From a virus: DNA of 36,856 bases. A program made the position numbers and the translations under genes. The notes under the pieces were generated by a model. The model made no database searches, had not been told where the DNA came from, and saw only the letters and a program-made list of their open reading frames with translations. Below are positions 1 to 6,322 of this stretch, piece after piece; position 1 is the stretch's first letter; each line of letters opens with the position of its first letter. The stretch is taken from positions 1 to 36,856 of IMG/VR virus record IMGVR_UViG_3300029319_000169; one strand, given 5' to 3'.

Positions 1-54
1 AGCGGCGTAAATTCCTTCGATGAAGTTAGGTTTATTAACCGTATTAGTTTTCAT
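1..54 (-). CDS. 5' end of a small hypothetical gene, cut by the window edge
   Basis: Only the first 18 codons are present, beginning MKTNTVNKPNFIEGIYAA and running off the left edge. The ATG at 52-54 follows an AGAGAGG ribosome binding site with a 5-base spacer. That site lies in the 10-base gap after the stop of the gene at 65-316, so this is the next gene of the same leftward operon. Function cannot be judged from 18 residues. Confidence 0.7.
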   Translation of the reverse strand, partial: MKTNTVNKPNFIEGIYAA

Positions 55-64
55 ATATACCTCT

Positions 65-316
65 CTAATCTATCGGATAGCCTTTCTCATCCAGTTCCAA
101 TTCTTCTTCTGGCCATTTCCAGTCTGTGTAGTGGTTCATATCAAAGTTTCCATCAAACTCTAGCGTATCTCCGTTTTTCATCTTGAGTTTCAGACCTGTG
201 TATTTTACGAACCATTCTTCTACGTCTTCCCATTTGATACTGAGTTTCTTTTCTACTTCTTCAACGTCGAAGTGGAGAGACACATTGTAGTTTGCTTGTA
301 ATATAGTCGGCTTCAT
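65..316 (-). CDS. Hypothetical acidic protein, 83 aa
   Basis: Small, acidic, tryptophan-rich soluble protein (MKPTILQANYNVSLHFDVEE at the start, many D/E in the C-terminal third). There is no signal peptide, membrane segment or cysteine motif. An AGGATGG-like site precedes the ATG, and the gene starts 4 bases after the stop of the gene at 321-707, so they are co-transcribed. I do not recognise the family. It sits in a run of tiny early-type genes driven by the promoter at 1304-1332. Confidence 0.65.
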   Translation of the reverse strand: MKPTILQANYNVSLHFDVEEVEKKLSIKWEDVEEWFVKYTGLKLKMKNGDTLEFDGNFDMNHYTDWKWPEEELELDEKGYPID

Positions 317-320
317 AGTT

Positions 321-707
321 TTACCATCCTTGTATACTTGGTGTTTTGTTTTCTCTTGTTTCTAGTATTGCTATGTTTCTGGTTTCTACTTTTGTTCCGT
401 CCTCCGTATGAAAGAAGGGAAGTTTATAAGGGTTATACTTGATCTGCTCTACGATAGAAGAAGTACTGCTTGTAATAGTCCCCTCTACATATGCATGTAC
501 GTTCTTCTTCTTTTCTCTGAGTACTCTTTGTCTACCTTTCTCACTTACCTTAAACACTGGAGAGTCCAGGTTCAGTTGGTTTACATGAGCTACAACCAAA
601 CCTTTCTTTTCTTTCTCTAGCGATATGACAGAGAAACACTTCTTGTGGAGATTCCAGTAGACTCGGACTTTCTTTCCTGTCTTCATGTATTCTGCTTCAT
701 ACCTCAT
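321..707 (-). CDS. Conserved phage protein of unknown function, 128 aa
   Basis: Basic, beta-rich protein. The central block KKVRVYWNLHKKCFSV, then VVAHVNQLNL, then RQRVLREKKKNVHAYVEG, resembles a family of uncharacterised proteins I recall from many tailed phages; this is from memory, without a search. The chosen start is the ATG at 705-707, because TTGGAGG lies 5 bases upstream. A longer reading frame to 749 has no such site. The gene overlaps the end of the preceding gene (697-912) by 11 bases, typical of translational coupling here. No catalytic motif is apparent. Confidence 0.75.
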   Translation of the reverse strand: MRYEAEYMKTGKKVRVYWNLHKKCFSVISLEKEKKGLVVAHVNQLNLDSPVFKVSEKGRQRVLREKKKNVHAYVEGTITSSTSSIVEQIKYNPYKLPFFHTEDGTKVETRNIAILETRENKTPSIQGW

Positions 708-912
708 TTCGTTCCTCCAACGTCTCTTCCTGAAAGTGACTGTCTGCACTTTCTAGGACATTTAGGTAATCAATGCCTTCAAAGAAGAGTAGGTGCTGTA
801 GGTTGCATATAAGGTCTCTGGAGAGCACTTCTACATCATCATCGTTTGGCACTATCTCACGGAAGTATGTAAGTACCTTTCTCGCACACTCGGCTCGGTC
901 CTTGTTATTCAT
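697..912 (-). CDS. Hypothetical protein, 71 aa
   Basis: Short acidic, helix-rich protein (MNNKDRAECARKVLTYFREI at its start) with no recognised domain. Start chosen at 910-912, where TAGAGG stands 7 bases upstream. An in-frame ATG at 945 would lie inside the previous gene and has no ribosome binding site. Its last 11 bases overlap the next gene. Part of the operon below the promoter at 1304-1332. Confidence 0.6.
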   Translation of the reverse strand: MNNKDRAECARKVLTYFREIVPNDDDVEVLSRDLICNLQHLLFFEGIDYLNVLESADSHFQEETLEERNEV

Positions 913-922
913 ATCTATACCT

Positions 923-1159
923 CTAGTAAGTGTTTCCTTCTTCATCTACCATCTTGTATTGCTTTCTCTCATTGTCCCAACCATCTGCTTGGTCAAGCAT
1001 GGCATCCAGACAGTTAATGACTCCCTGTAAAGCTACACCATACTTACCTACAAACTCACAGTTCGTGTACTCATCTTGCATGTCCACAAGTAAGTCTCGC
1101 TGACCCCTCAAAAGAACCGGACAAATATTCACTGTTACATCACTAAACATATCACTCAT
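923..1159 (-). CDS. Hypothetical protein, 78 aa, first gene of its operon
   Basis: Acidic protein starting MSDMFSDVTVNICPVLLRGQ, with two cysteines and no recognised domain. The ATG at 1157-1159 is preferred over a GTG six bases upstream because the CAGGAG site lies at a usable distance only from the ATG. It is the first gene after the near-consensus promoter at 1304-1332, with a leader of about 140 bases. The leader can form a 7-bp hairpin (ACTACTG / CAGTAGT). Function unknown. Confidence 0.6.
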   Translation of the reverse strand: MSDMFSDVTVNICPVLLRGQRDLLVDMQDEYTNCEFVGKYGVALQGVINCLDAMLDQADGWDNERKQYKMVDEEGNTY

Positions 1160-1303
1160 AACCACAAACTCCTGTAAACTTTATATTCTCTGAAATTTAA
1201 TAATAAAATACTGATAACTATAAACAAAAAGTCATTTTAGTATTCAAGACTACTGAGCACTTCCAGTAGTTTGTTGCGAATACCTTTCCTGACATTTGAG
1301 TAC

Positions 1304-1332
1304 ATTATATACCTAAAGGTTAAACACGTCAA
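1304..1332 (-). promoter_or_regulatory. Sigma70-type promoter, TTGACG-N17-TATAAT
   Basis: On the minus strand, TTGACG (1327-1332) and a perfect TATAAT (1304-1309) are 17 bases apart. Transcription should start near 1297 and read the gene at 923-1159 and those beyond it. The -35 begins just after the end of the candidate RNA at 1349-1650. Confidence 0.7.
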
Positions 1333-1348
1333 ATATTATTAAGGGAAT

Positions 1349-1650
1349 ACTAAAAAGGGGTAGTGCAGATTCAGTTTCTCCGACTCCCGATCATGCTAAA
1401 CACTTCAGTGGTACTTACGTTCACTTCGTCCGCATGAATAACTCGGCTTTACGATCCAAGTAGCTCGGTCAAATGTCTCCACCTATCTACTAACGACGCT
1501 ACCCGCGCCGACCCAACCTGGGTCAGGAACTTATTGCTACTCGAACAGGTCTGATTATGTAAAGAACGAGTAACCTATGGGTAACCATCCCACTTCAATC
1601 ATCAGGTGTAGTAACCCCCGACTAGCCGGTGGTGAAACCAGCGTGGCTCT
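1349..1650 (-). ncRNA. Candidate structured non-coding RNA, about 300 nt, unidentified
   Basis: No reading frame with a usable start spans this stretch, and its GC content (near 50% by eye) exceeds the flanking genes. Read on the minus strand it folds into several short-loop hairpins: a 6-bp perfect stem at 1510-1524, extendable to 8 bp with 1508-1509/1525-1526; CCGAG-CTA-CTTGG at 1456-1468; a 6-bp closing helix 1391-1396 with 1432-1437; and 1538-1543 with 1567-1572. Two of these stems contain G-U pairs on the minus strand that become A-C mismatches on the plus strand, which favours a minus-strand RNA. Its 3' side carries an imperfect hairpin followed by CCCCTTTTTAG (1349-1357), like a weak terminator. 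It does not read as tRNA, tmRNA or RNase P. Confidence 0.45.
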
Positions 1651-1653
1651 AAA

Positions 1654-1842
1654 CTATCTAAGACTCCTAATCAATGTACGAAGGGCTTCGTTCTCAACCT
1701 TCACTTCTTCGTAGTCCTTTTTCAACTTGGCGTAAGCCATGTCCCGCCACCTAATAGTGTCCTCCGCTTTGCTCTCAGCCGCATCCACCTCTTTCCGTGA
1801 GATAGCCCAAGCGAGGCACTGTATGTGTTCGTCTATACACAT
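1654..1842 (-). CDS. Hypothetical coiled-coil protein, 62 aa
   Basis: The C-terminal half (about residues 34-62) is highly charged with heptad-like spacing (LKKDYEEVKVENEALRTLI), suggesting a short coiled coil. The N-terminus is more hydrophobic (CLAWAISRKE). GGAGGG precedes the ATG by 8 bases, so translation is well supported. It lies just upstream of the candidate RNA. No family recognised. Confidence 0.6.
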   Translation of the reverse strand: MCIDEHIQCLAWAISRKEVDAAESKAEDTIRWRDMAYAKLKKDYEEVKVENEALRTLIRSLR

Positions 1843-1909
1843 TACTTAGCCCTCCAAAAGCATAAATCGCTCCCCTGCAATCCCTCAATCTTATAACAAA
1901 ACAACACTC

Positions 1910-2164
1910 CTAAATGAAAGGAGTTTGTGTGCCGTGAGGGAAAAGTTTCATTATCTCCTTTGACTTCTCCACCGTGAACTCATTCCTAGCATCGAAATGA
2001 GTCTGTTGTGACCAATGCTCAATGGTCTTCAAGAACAAAGAGAAGATGTTCTGTTGTAAGGTTCTGTGTTCTCGCATTACCTCTTTCGCGAACGCAGCAT
2101 CATCCAGACACATACGATTAGCAAACTGAGATAAACTTCTTACTGTTTCCTTTGCATCACTCAT
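1910..2164 (-). CDS. Hypothetical protein, 84 aa
   Basis: Mostly helical soluble protein (MSDAKETVRSLSQFANRMCL at the start). A GGAG site lies about 11 bases before the ATG. The gene begins next to the stop of the gene at 2166-2426, forming one unit with it and with 2426-2737. No motif or family recognised. Confidence 0.6.
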   Translation of the reverse strand: MSDAKETVRSLSQFANRMCLDDAAFAKEVMREHRTLQQNIFSLFLKTIEHWSQQTHFDARNEFTVEKSKEIMKLFPHGTQTPFI

Positions 2165-2165
2165 A

Positions 2166-2426
2166 TCACACTTGCTCCTTTAATCTACTGACCTCAAGTT
2201 CCAACCTCTCTATCTCAGATAGAAGGCGTTTCTTCTCTGCATACCATGCCTTTTCAGTCTCTTCTTTAAGACCACACTCGTAGTAACCGTCCCACCAGAT
2301 ACCCTCGCAACCGTCACTTTCCAGTTTGTGTTCTTCCCATGCTATCTTTAATAAAGTTAGCTGGCGTTTAGACTCATCCAACTCCGTCCATGACTTCTCA
2401 TTCCCACCTTTATCAGACCACTTCAT
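2166..2426 (-). CDS. Hypothetical coiled-coil protein, 86 aa
   Basis: The C-terminal third (LLSEIERLELEVSRLKEQ) has leucine heptads typical of a dimerising coiled coil; the middle is tryptophan-rich. The start at 2424-2426 (MKWSDKG) follows GGGAG by 6 bases and overlaps the previous stop as TAATG, the coupled arrangement seen repeatedly in this genome. An in-frame ATG four codons earlier is less likely. Function unknown. Confidence 0.6.
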   Translation of the reverse strand: MKWSDKGGNEKSWTELDESKRQLTLLKIAWEEHKLESDGCEGIWWDGYYECGLKEETEKAWYAEKKRLLSEIERLELEVSRLKEQV

Positions 2427-2737
2427 TACTTCTCCCAAGCAGCAACAGGCTTACCCCCAGTCAATTCACTAGCCCAACTCGATACTGAAAAAGACTCAAT
2501 AGAATCTTCAATCTCACAAGTAACTTGCTGAGTCTCACCCTTGTCATTGGATACCCAGTCACCTGCATCATCGTGCAAGACAGTCTCAATCTCATCATCC
2601 ACATGACGAGAACTCTCTTCACACAAGTCCTCTACAGCACTCATAGCAGTGTGTTTGTTAGGGGCGCTTACAACCATAATAAAAGTACGAGTTACCTCTA
2701 CCTCTACTTCAAACTCTTTGTGCTTTGGCGTTTGCAT
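2426..2737 (-). CDS. Hypothetical acidic protein, 103 aa
   Basis: Very acidic protein starting MQTPKHKEFEVEVEVTRTFI, with alternating charged and hydrophobic residues that suggest beta strands. An AAGGAG site lies 8 bases upstream of the ATG. It is the first gene downstream of the promoter at 2766-2793. Such acidic small early proteins often act on host targets, but nothing here shows which; function unknown. Confidence 0.65.
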   Translation of the reverse strand: MQTPKHKEFEVEVEVTRTFIMVVSAPNKHTAMSAVEDLCEESSRHVDDEIETVLHDDAGDWVSNDKGETQQVTCEIEDSIESFSVSSWASELTGGKPVAAWEK

Positions 2738-2765
2738 TATTTATACTCCTTGTTTATTTACCTAT

Positions 2766-2793
2766 ATTATATAACATTGGTATTCTCTGTCAA
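2766..2793 (-). promoter_or_regulatory. Consensus sigma70 promoter, TTGACA-N16-TATAAT (repeat copy 1)
   Basis: Both hexamers match the sigma70 consensus perfectly on the minus strand: TTGACA at 2788-2793 and TATAAT at 2766-2771, spacer 16. The surrounding block of about 55 bases (TGATATTTGACA through to the AAGGAG ribosome binding site) is almost identical to that at 3021-3048 and similar to that at 3600-3627. It drives the gene at 2426-2737. Confidence 0.8.
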
Positions 2794-2800
2794 ATATCAG

Positions 2801-2992
2801 TTAAACTATCCTGTATCCTTGATCCGATATGAAATCCAAGGCAGACTGCTCAATCTCATCCGCCATCTCAGGACAATAATCTGAATCTGAACCATCAGAA
2901 AACTTATCTACCCAACCGAGAGACTCAGCAAAATCTAGGGTAGGTCCGAATCCGTCATACACATAATACTTAGCAAACTCTTCAGATACCAT
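2801..2992 (-). CDS. Hypothetical acidic protein, 63 aa
   Basis: Acidic protein beginning MVSEEFAKYYVYDGFGPTLD, without a recognised domain. AAGGAGG stands 7 bases before the ATG. It is a single-gene unit between two near-identical promoters (3021-3048 upstream, 2766-2793 downstream). This promoter-gene cassette pattern resembles independently acquired accessory genes. Function unknown. Confidence 0.65.
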   Translation of the reverse strand: MVSEEFAKYYVYDGFGPTLDFAESLGWVDKFSDGSDSDYCPEMADEIEQSALDFISDQGYRIV

Positions 2993-3020
2993 CTCACTTC
3001 CTCCTTGCTTATTTACCTAT

Positions 3021-3048
3021 ATTATATAAAACTGGTATTCTCTGTCAA
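3021..3048 (-). promoter_or_regulatory. Consensus sigma70 promoter, TTGACA-N16-TATAAT (repeat copy 2)
   Basis: TTGACA at 3043-3048 and TATAAT at 3021-3026 on the minus strand, 16-base spacer. The spacer and flanks are nearly the same as in the copy at 2766-2793. It lies directly after the stop of the gene at 3052-3279 and drives the gene at 2801-2992. Confidence 0.8.
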
Positions 3049-3051
3049 ATA

Positions 3052-3279
3052 TCAGTCATAACCATACATCATCATATCTTCGTACTCTTCCGGGTGCATC
3101 ATAGGAACAGATAAGTTATTGAAAACCTCACGCTCAACAAAGTCATACTCTCTTGACGGAAGAAAATGTGCGTGACCACTAATCTCATTAGTAATCTCGT
3201 CCCTGCACTGCACACCGCGTAGAATGTTTGCGATGTCTTTTGCCATAGCTACCAACTCATTATATTTTTCGTCTGTCAT
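3052..3279 (-). CDS. Hypothetical protein, 75 aa
   Basis: Acidic helical protein (MTDEKYNELVAMAKDIANIL at the start) ending in a methionine- and tyrosine-rich tail. AAAGGA lies 7 bases upstream of the ATG. Second gene of the unit driven by the promoter at 3600-3627. No family recognised. Confidence 0.6.
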   Translation of the reverse strand: MTDEKYNELVAMAKDIANILRGVQCRDEITNEISGHAHFLPSREYDFVEREVFNNLSVPMMHPEEYEDMMMYGYD

Positions 3280-3295
3280 AATTTATCCTTTAAGT

Positions 3296-3571
3296 TTACC
3301 AGTCACTTGGATCTGGAGTGTTTTCCTCTATTAACTTTACTTGGTTTTCATAAATGTATTCTTCAACAGCATCCCACATTTTTGTAAATACAGGATGCTC
3401 GCTCAGGTTCTTACGAGTAATCTCAAAACCAAAGAATTCAATACTATCCAACTCAAACTCTGGGCCTTCTGGCGGTTGAATTGCTTGACCTGACCTGTCA
3501 TAGCCGATACCAACACCCTTACTTGTTTGAGTAAAAGAAAACTCAATATATTCTTCCATTGAACCGTACAT
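3296..3571 (-). CDS. Hypothetical protein, 91 aa
   Basis: Acidic protein (MYGSMEEYIEFSFTQTSKGV at the start) with a glycine-rich segment near residue 20 and several aromatic residues. GTGAGG precedes the ATG by 6 bases. First gene after the promoter at 3600-3627. No membrane segment or metal motif; function unknown. Confidence 0.65.
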   Translation of the reverse strand: MYGSMEEYIEFSFTQTSKGVGIGYDRSGQAIQPPEGPEFELDSIEFFGFEITRKNLSEHPVFTKMWDAVEEYIYENQVKLIEENTPDPSDW

Positions 3572-3599
3572 AAATACCTCACTTGTTTTGTATACCCAT

Positions 3600-3627
3600 A
3601 TTATATAAAACTGGTACTACCTGTCAA
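3600..3627 (-). promoter_or_regulatory. Consensus sigma70 promoter, TTGACA-N16-TATAAT (repeat copy 3)
   Basis: TTGACA at 3622-3627 and TATAAT at 3600-3605 on the minus strand, 16-base spacer. It shares TGATATTTGACAG upstream and most of the spacer (TACCAGTTTTA) with the two promoters to its left, but differs after the -10. The stop of the gene at 3631-4755 abuts it. It drives 3296-3571 and 3052-3279. Confidence 0.8.
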
Positions 3628-3630
3628 ATA

Positions 3631-4755
3631 TCATTCTCTAATGCATTCCTGGCTATTGATTGGACTATACAAACTAAAGAAAAGCGTATCTGAGTCCAAC
3701 CATCGGTGGTACACAGGTGCATTGGCTTGTCCAGTTTTAATTAAAGACCTCATAAAGTCCAAAACGTAGTCTTCATCAACAGTTTTGTTTAGAATTAGAG
3801 CATGTAAAGCAGCAATCCTACCAAGTTTGTCTGGAGAAAATACATCTTCACTCAACTCATACTCGACTCGATCACTCTCCTGACACGTACCTAGAATTTC
3901 CAAAGCGTAGGCTTGAGCACTGCTATACTTTGGACTATTCAAAAAAGCATAAGTCAAGTCACGAGTCCATTTCTCACATTCCAAAGCATCAAGCCAATCG
4001 TCCAAGTTAGGTAAAAACCCACTGATGCCAGCAGTTTGTTTTGACTCAGGAAACTTGTCTTTAGAAACTCCAGCTTGTTCAAAAGCTGTACGACACAAGA
4101 CGTTAGCTAAAAGTCTCTGACGTACATGAGCATCGACGACTGGTTTGAAAGACTCCTCAAAAACCTGAGTGCAAAGTTTACGTACAAACTCTTTGATTTT
4201 AGGATGTTTACCACCATTCACATCGACGTTGAAACTATGTACAAGCTGATGGTACTCAACAGAGTCGATAAAGTCTGATTGCTCAACCAAAACCCTTTCT
4301 TCAGACTGTGTCGGCCAGCCAAACCCATCCTCTGGAAGTTCTTCAAAAAGGTCAACTTTGTATATTTTCCAAATTACCCTCTGGCCATCACCTTCGGATT
4401 GATGTTTTTCAATAAATTTATTCTTTTCAGAAATAGCATCATCAAGGTTTTGGTACAGAAAATCACCTTCTTTGACCTTAGAGTCATTATCTCCACTCAT
4501 ACGAATGTTCACTTCAAACGGTGGGAGGCGATGACTCAACACAGAGTCGCTTGGGAAAACACCACGTTGGTCGCGACATGCATCCCAAAGCATATCCCAG
4601 TCGATCAAAGCAAGAGCACTCGTGTATTGAATCTCAGTGTCATAGTCTGGAAAAAACATATACATAATATCATTACGCCACCACGAATCTTCAGCCGTTT
4701 TTGGTGCAATGATTGCAAGAACTTCATAACCAGTAAGATAATTGTTTCTCTTCAT
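3631..4755 (-). CDS. Large orphan protein, 374 aa, unknown function
   Basis: By far the largest gene in the left accessory region. It is soluble and acidic with no signal peptide or membrane segment. The N-terminal 80 residues are tryptophan- and aspartate-rich (around SWWRNDIMYMFFPDYD). The middle has a long helical stretch, and residues about 240-374 look all-helical, possibly repeat-like. I see no nucleotide-binding, nuclease or protease motif. GAGAGG precedes the ATG by 6 bases. It follows the gene at 4759-5247 by 3 bases, so it belongs to the operon started at 6133-6160. Confidence 0.7.
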   Translation of the reverse strand: MKRNNYLTGYEVLAIIAPKTAEDSWWRNDIMYMFFPDYDTEIQYTSALALIDWDMLWDACRDQRGVFPSDSVLSHRLPPFEVNIRMSGDNDSKVKEGDFLYQNLDDAISEKNKFIEKHQSEGDGQRVIWKIYKVDLFEELPEDGFGWPTQSEERVLVEQSDFIDSVEYHQLVHSFNVDVNGGKHPKIKEFVRKLCTQVFEESFKPVVDAHVRQRLLANVLCRTAFEQAGVSKDKFPESKQTAGISGFLPNLDDWLDALECEKWTRDLTYAFLNSPKYSSAQAYALEILGTCQESDRVEYELSEDVFSPDKLGRIAALHALILNKTVDEDYVLDFMRSLIKTGQANAPVYHRWLDSDTLFFSLYSPINSQECIRE

Positions 4756-4758
4756 AAT

Positions 4759-5247
4759 CTACCTCTCTACCACCACCATATGCTCCCCGCTAAAGTCAAA
4801 GTCAAAACCTCGACATTTACTACCACCGGGTCGATATGGACGATTATTATATTTACCAATAATTTTCTCTTCTGCGTAAGCCAAAGCCTCTGACCACTTC
4901 ATGGTCGGTTTCTTATCAAACCATTCGTCTCGATAAAAATACCTATTCCCAAGCTCTTCCTCGAAGTTATGGGGTGTGGCCCCACTTTCATCTTTGATAG
5001 AAACTCCACAATTCAACAAATCCTTCACCTTGTTTTTGACATGAGTTGGGAGTTGCTCCTCCATGAGAAACCTCATGACTTGCTGTTCAATGAGCCTGTA
5101 GAGTTCACGATTCTCATCTTGGTCAGGCAACATATTGGTGTGCCCAATAGGAGGTGTTCCATCCCAAGACGGACCAATACAGTTCATCACACCTTCGATG
5201 TCGTACATAAACTTGATAACTACTTCTTTCATTTTCTCAAGAGTCAT
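4759..5247 (-). CDS. Hypothetical protein, 162 aa
   Basis: Soluble protein with a short helical N-terminus, a glycine/proline-rich stretch near residues 25-40 (IGPSWDGTPPIGHTNMLPDQ), and a C-terminal KYNNRPYRPGGSKCRGFDFD region. The start overlaps the stop of the gene at 5247-5852 by one base (TAATG), indicating coupled translation. No recognised family; the promoter at 6133-6160 should drive it. Confidence 0.65.
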   Translation of the reverse strand: MTLEKMKEVVIKFMYDIEGVMNCIGPSWDGTPPIGHTNMLPDQDENRELYRLIEQQVMRFLMEEQLPTHVKNKVKDLLNCGVSIKDESGATPHNFEEELGNRYFYRDEWFDKKPTMKWSEALAYAEEKIIGKYNNRPYRPGGSKCRGFDFDFSGEHMVVVER

Positions 5248-5852
5248 TATTCACCATCCTTTGTTATAAATTTTTCAAAAACTTCTTCAGTAATTTTTTT
5301 TGCTTGATCATAAGTAAAACTTATGTCCTCTCCAGCGGCCACATGTCTAATTTCATCCAGAAACAACCAGGATCCTTCTGGTGCATCAGAAAAAGCCTCT
5401 TTCAAACCTGTTCGTAAATTAGTTTCTAGTTCAGACTTCAAGTCTTCTGAATCAATCAAAGCATCACTTGTGTCTTGGCATAGCCCAAGCACGTAAGGTA
5501 ATTTTTCACCACAAGACTTTATGAAGTCTGCTAGTGCCAGCCATGCGGCACATTTATATGCTTTGTTGATAGCTTGATCTATGCTTTCACCATGAAAAAA
5601 CAACAACTCTTGTTTATGCTCTGCCATGTGTGAAATCAATCCAGACAGATTCTTTTCATAACTCAAAAAATGAAACAGAATTTGAGACGCAGGTGTTTTA
5701 GGCATCAATGCAGCTAACTCAATAGCATCCATAGTTTCAGGTAAACTAAAGTCATAGTTGAGGGGGTCAGCTACGTGTGTCATACGCACCATTTTCTTAG
5801 CTAAAATATTTTCACAATTATCACGATTAAGATCTAAATTTGACCAGTCCAT
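5247..5852 (-). CDS. Hypothetical protein, 201 aa
   Basis: Mostly helical soluble protein beginning MDWSNLDLNRDNCENILAKK. Start taken at 5850-5852, where TAGGAGG lies only 4-5 bases upstream. A frame extension to 5879 would overlap the previous gene and lacks such a site. Residues about 90-150 contain an alanine-rich helical core with three cysteines. No catalytic motif recognised. Co-transcribed with 4759-5247 and 3631-4755. Confidence 0.65.
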   Translation of the reverse strand: MDWSNLDLNRDNCENILAKKMVRMTHVADPLNYDFSLPETMDAIELAALMPKTPASQILFHFLSYEKNLSGLISHMAEHKQELLFFHGESIDQAINKAYKCAAWLALADFIKSCGEKLPYVLGLCQDTSDALIDSEDLKSELETNLRTGLKEAFSDAPEGSWLFLDEIRHVAAGEDISFTYDQAKKITEEVFEKFITKDGE

Positions 5853-5860
5853 AAAACCTC

Positions 5861-6106
5861 CTATCGACATCCGTCGCAATACTCACAATACAAAGTACAG
5901 CTACATTTAACTGCTACCCTGCCCTGCAAATAATCCGATATCATCTTGGCCATCTCTTCCGTGTCACACTCACATACAAAAACAGAAGGCTGTTCTACCT
6001 CGCCACGTTCGTATGCAGCATATTGAAGACCTCGCACTATGTGCGTGTCCCCATCAGAACTGGGTTCTGATATTACTTTCTCTACTTTTAGTTCGTTAAG
6101 TAACAT
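5861..6106 (-). CDS. Small protein with cysteine-rich C-terminus, 81 aa
   Basis: Starts MLLNELKVEKVISEPSSDGD. It ends in a tight cysteine cluster CSCTLYCEYCDGC (five cysteines in the last 15 residues, plus one at VFVCECD), suitable for binding zinc or another metal. AAGGAGG lies 8 bases before the ATG at 6104-6106. A longer frame to 6160 runs back through the promoter and is rejected. First gene after the palindromic promoter at 6133-6160. Function unknown; a metal-binding role is inference. Confidence 0.65.
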   Translation of the reverse strand: MLLNELKVEKVISEPSSDGDTHIVRGLQYAAYERGEVEQPSVFVCECDTEEMAKMISDYLQGRVAVKCSCTLYCEYCDGCR

Positions 6107-6132
6107 AGGTAGTCCTCCTTGTTTATACACAT

Positions 6133-6164
6133 ATAATATACTAAAAAGAATACTTGTCAAGTAT
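6133..6164 (-). promoter_or_regulatory. Sigma70 promoter TTGACA-N16-TATTAT with a 15-bp palindrome over the -35
   Basis: TTGACA at 6155-6160 and TATTAT at 6133-6138 on the minus strand, 16-base spacer. The -35 box sits inside a perfect palindrome, ATACTTG-A-CAAGTAT (6150-6164), which the sister promoters at 2766, 3021 and 3600 do not have. A palindrome over a -35 is a classic operator position. It drives the operon 5861-6106 through 3631-4755. A winged-helix protein is encoded just upstream at 6323-6511. Confidence 0.7.
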
Positions 6165-6169
6165 CAATA

Positions 6170-6211
6170 AAATAAAAAGAGGAGGCCCAGTAAGTAAACT
6201 TACAAAGGCCC
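6170..6211 (-). terminator. Probable intrinsic terminator after the winged-helix gene
   Basis: On the minus strand a stem formed by AGGGCC / GGGCCT (one mismatch) and GTAAG / CTTAC with a TTTA loop is followed by CCTCTTTTTATTTTATTG. The T-rich run begins a few bases after the stem, so efficiency is uncertain. It would end transcripts coming from 6323-6749 before the promoter at 6133-6160. Confidence 0.5.
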
Positions 6212-6322
6212 TAGTATTGTGGTGTGGATTCCAGTTTTCTAAACACAAAGGATTTGTGTCAGCTTTCTGGGGAAGGATATTAAAATCCTACAGTAATGCT
6301 GTAAACCAGCAAGAAAATTATC
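6212..6322 (-). other. Hairpin-rich untranslated stretch between winged-helix gene and terminator
   Basis: About 110 bases without a plausible gene, holding three inverted repeats: ACACAAA-TCC-TTTGTGT (6243-6259, 7 bp), AGGAT / ATCCT (6274-6289) and ACAG / CTGT (6290-6302). CCAG (6231-6234) and CTGG (6267-6270) can close the first into a longer arm. It may be a structured 3' untranslated region or a small RNA ending at the terminator at 6170-6211. Confidence 0.35.

Noticed and set aside
1530-1560. Possible tRNA T-arm (CCTGTTCGAGTAGC on the minus strand)
   Set aside because: The bases on either side of the TTCGAG loop do not pair and no acceptor or anticodon stem fits around it.
4279-4893. 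204-codon open frame on the plus strand
   Set aside because: It lies opposite the genes at 3631-4755 and 4759-5247, has no ribosome binding site or promoter, and its product lacks any protein-like pattern.
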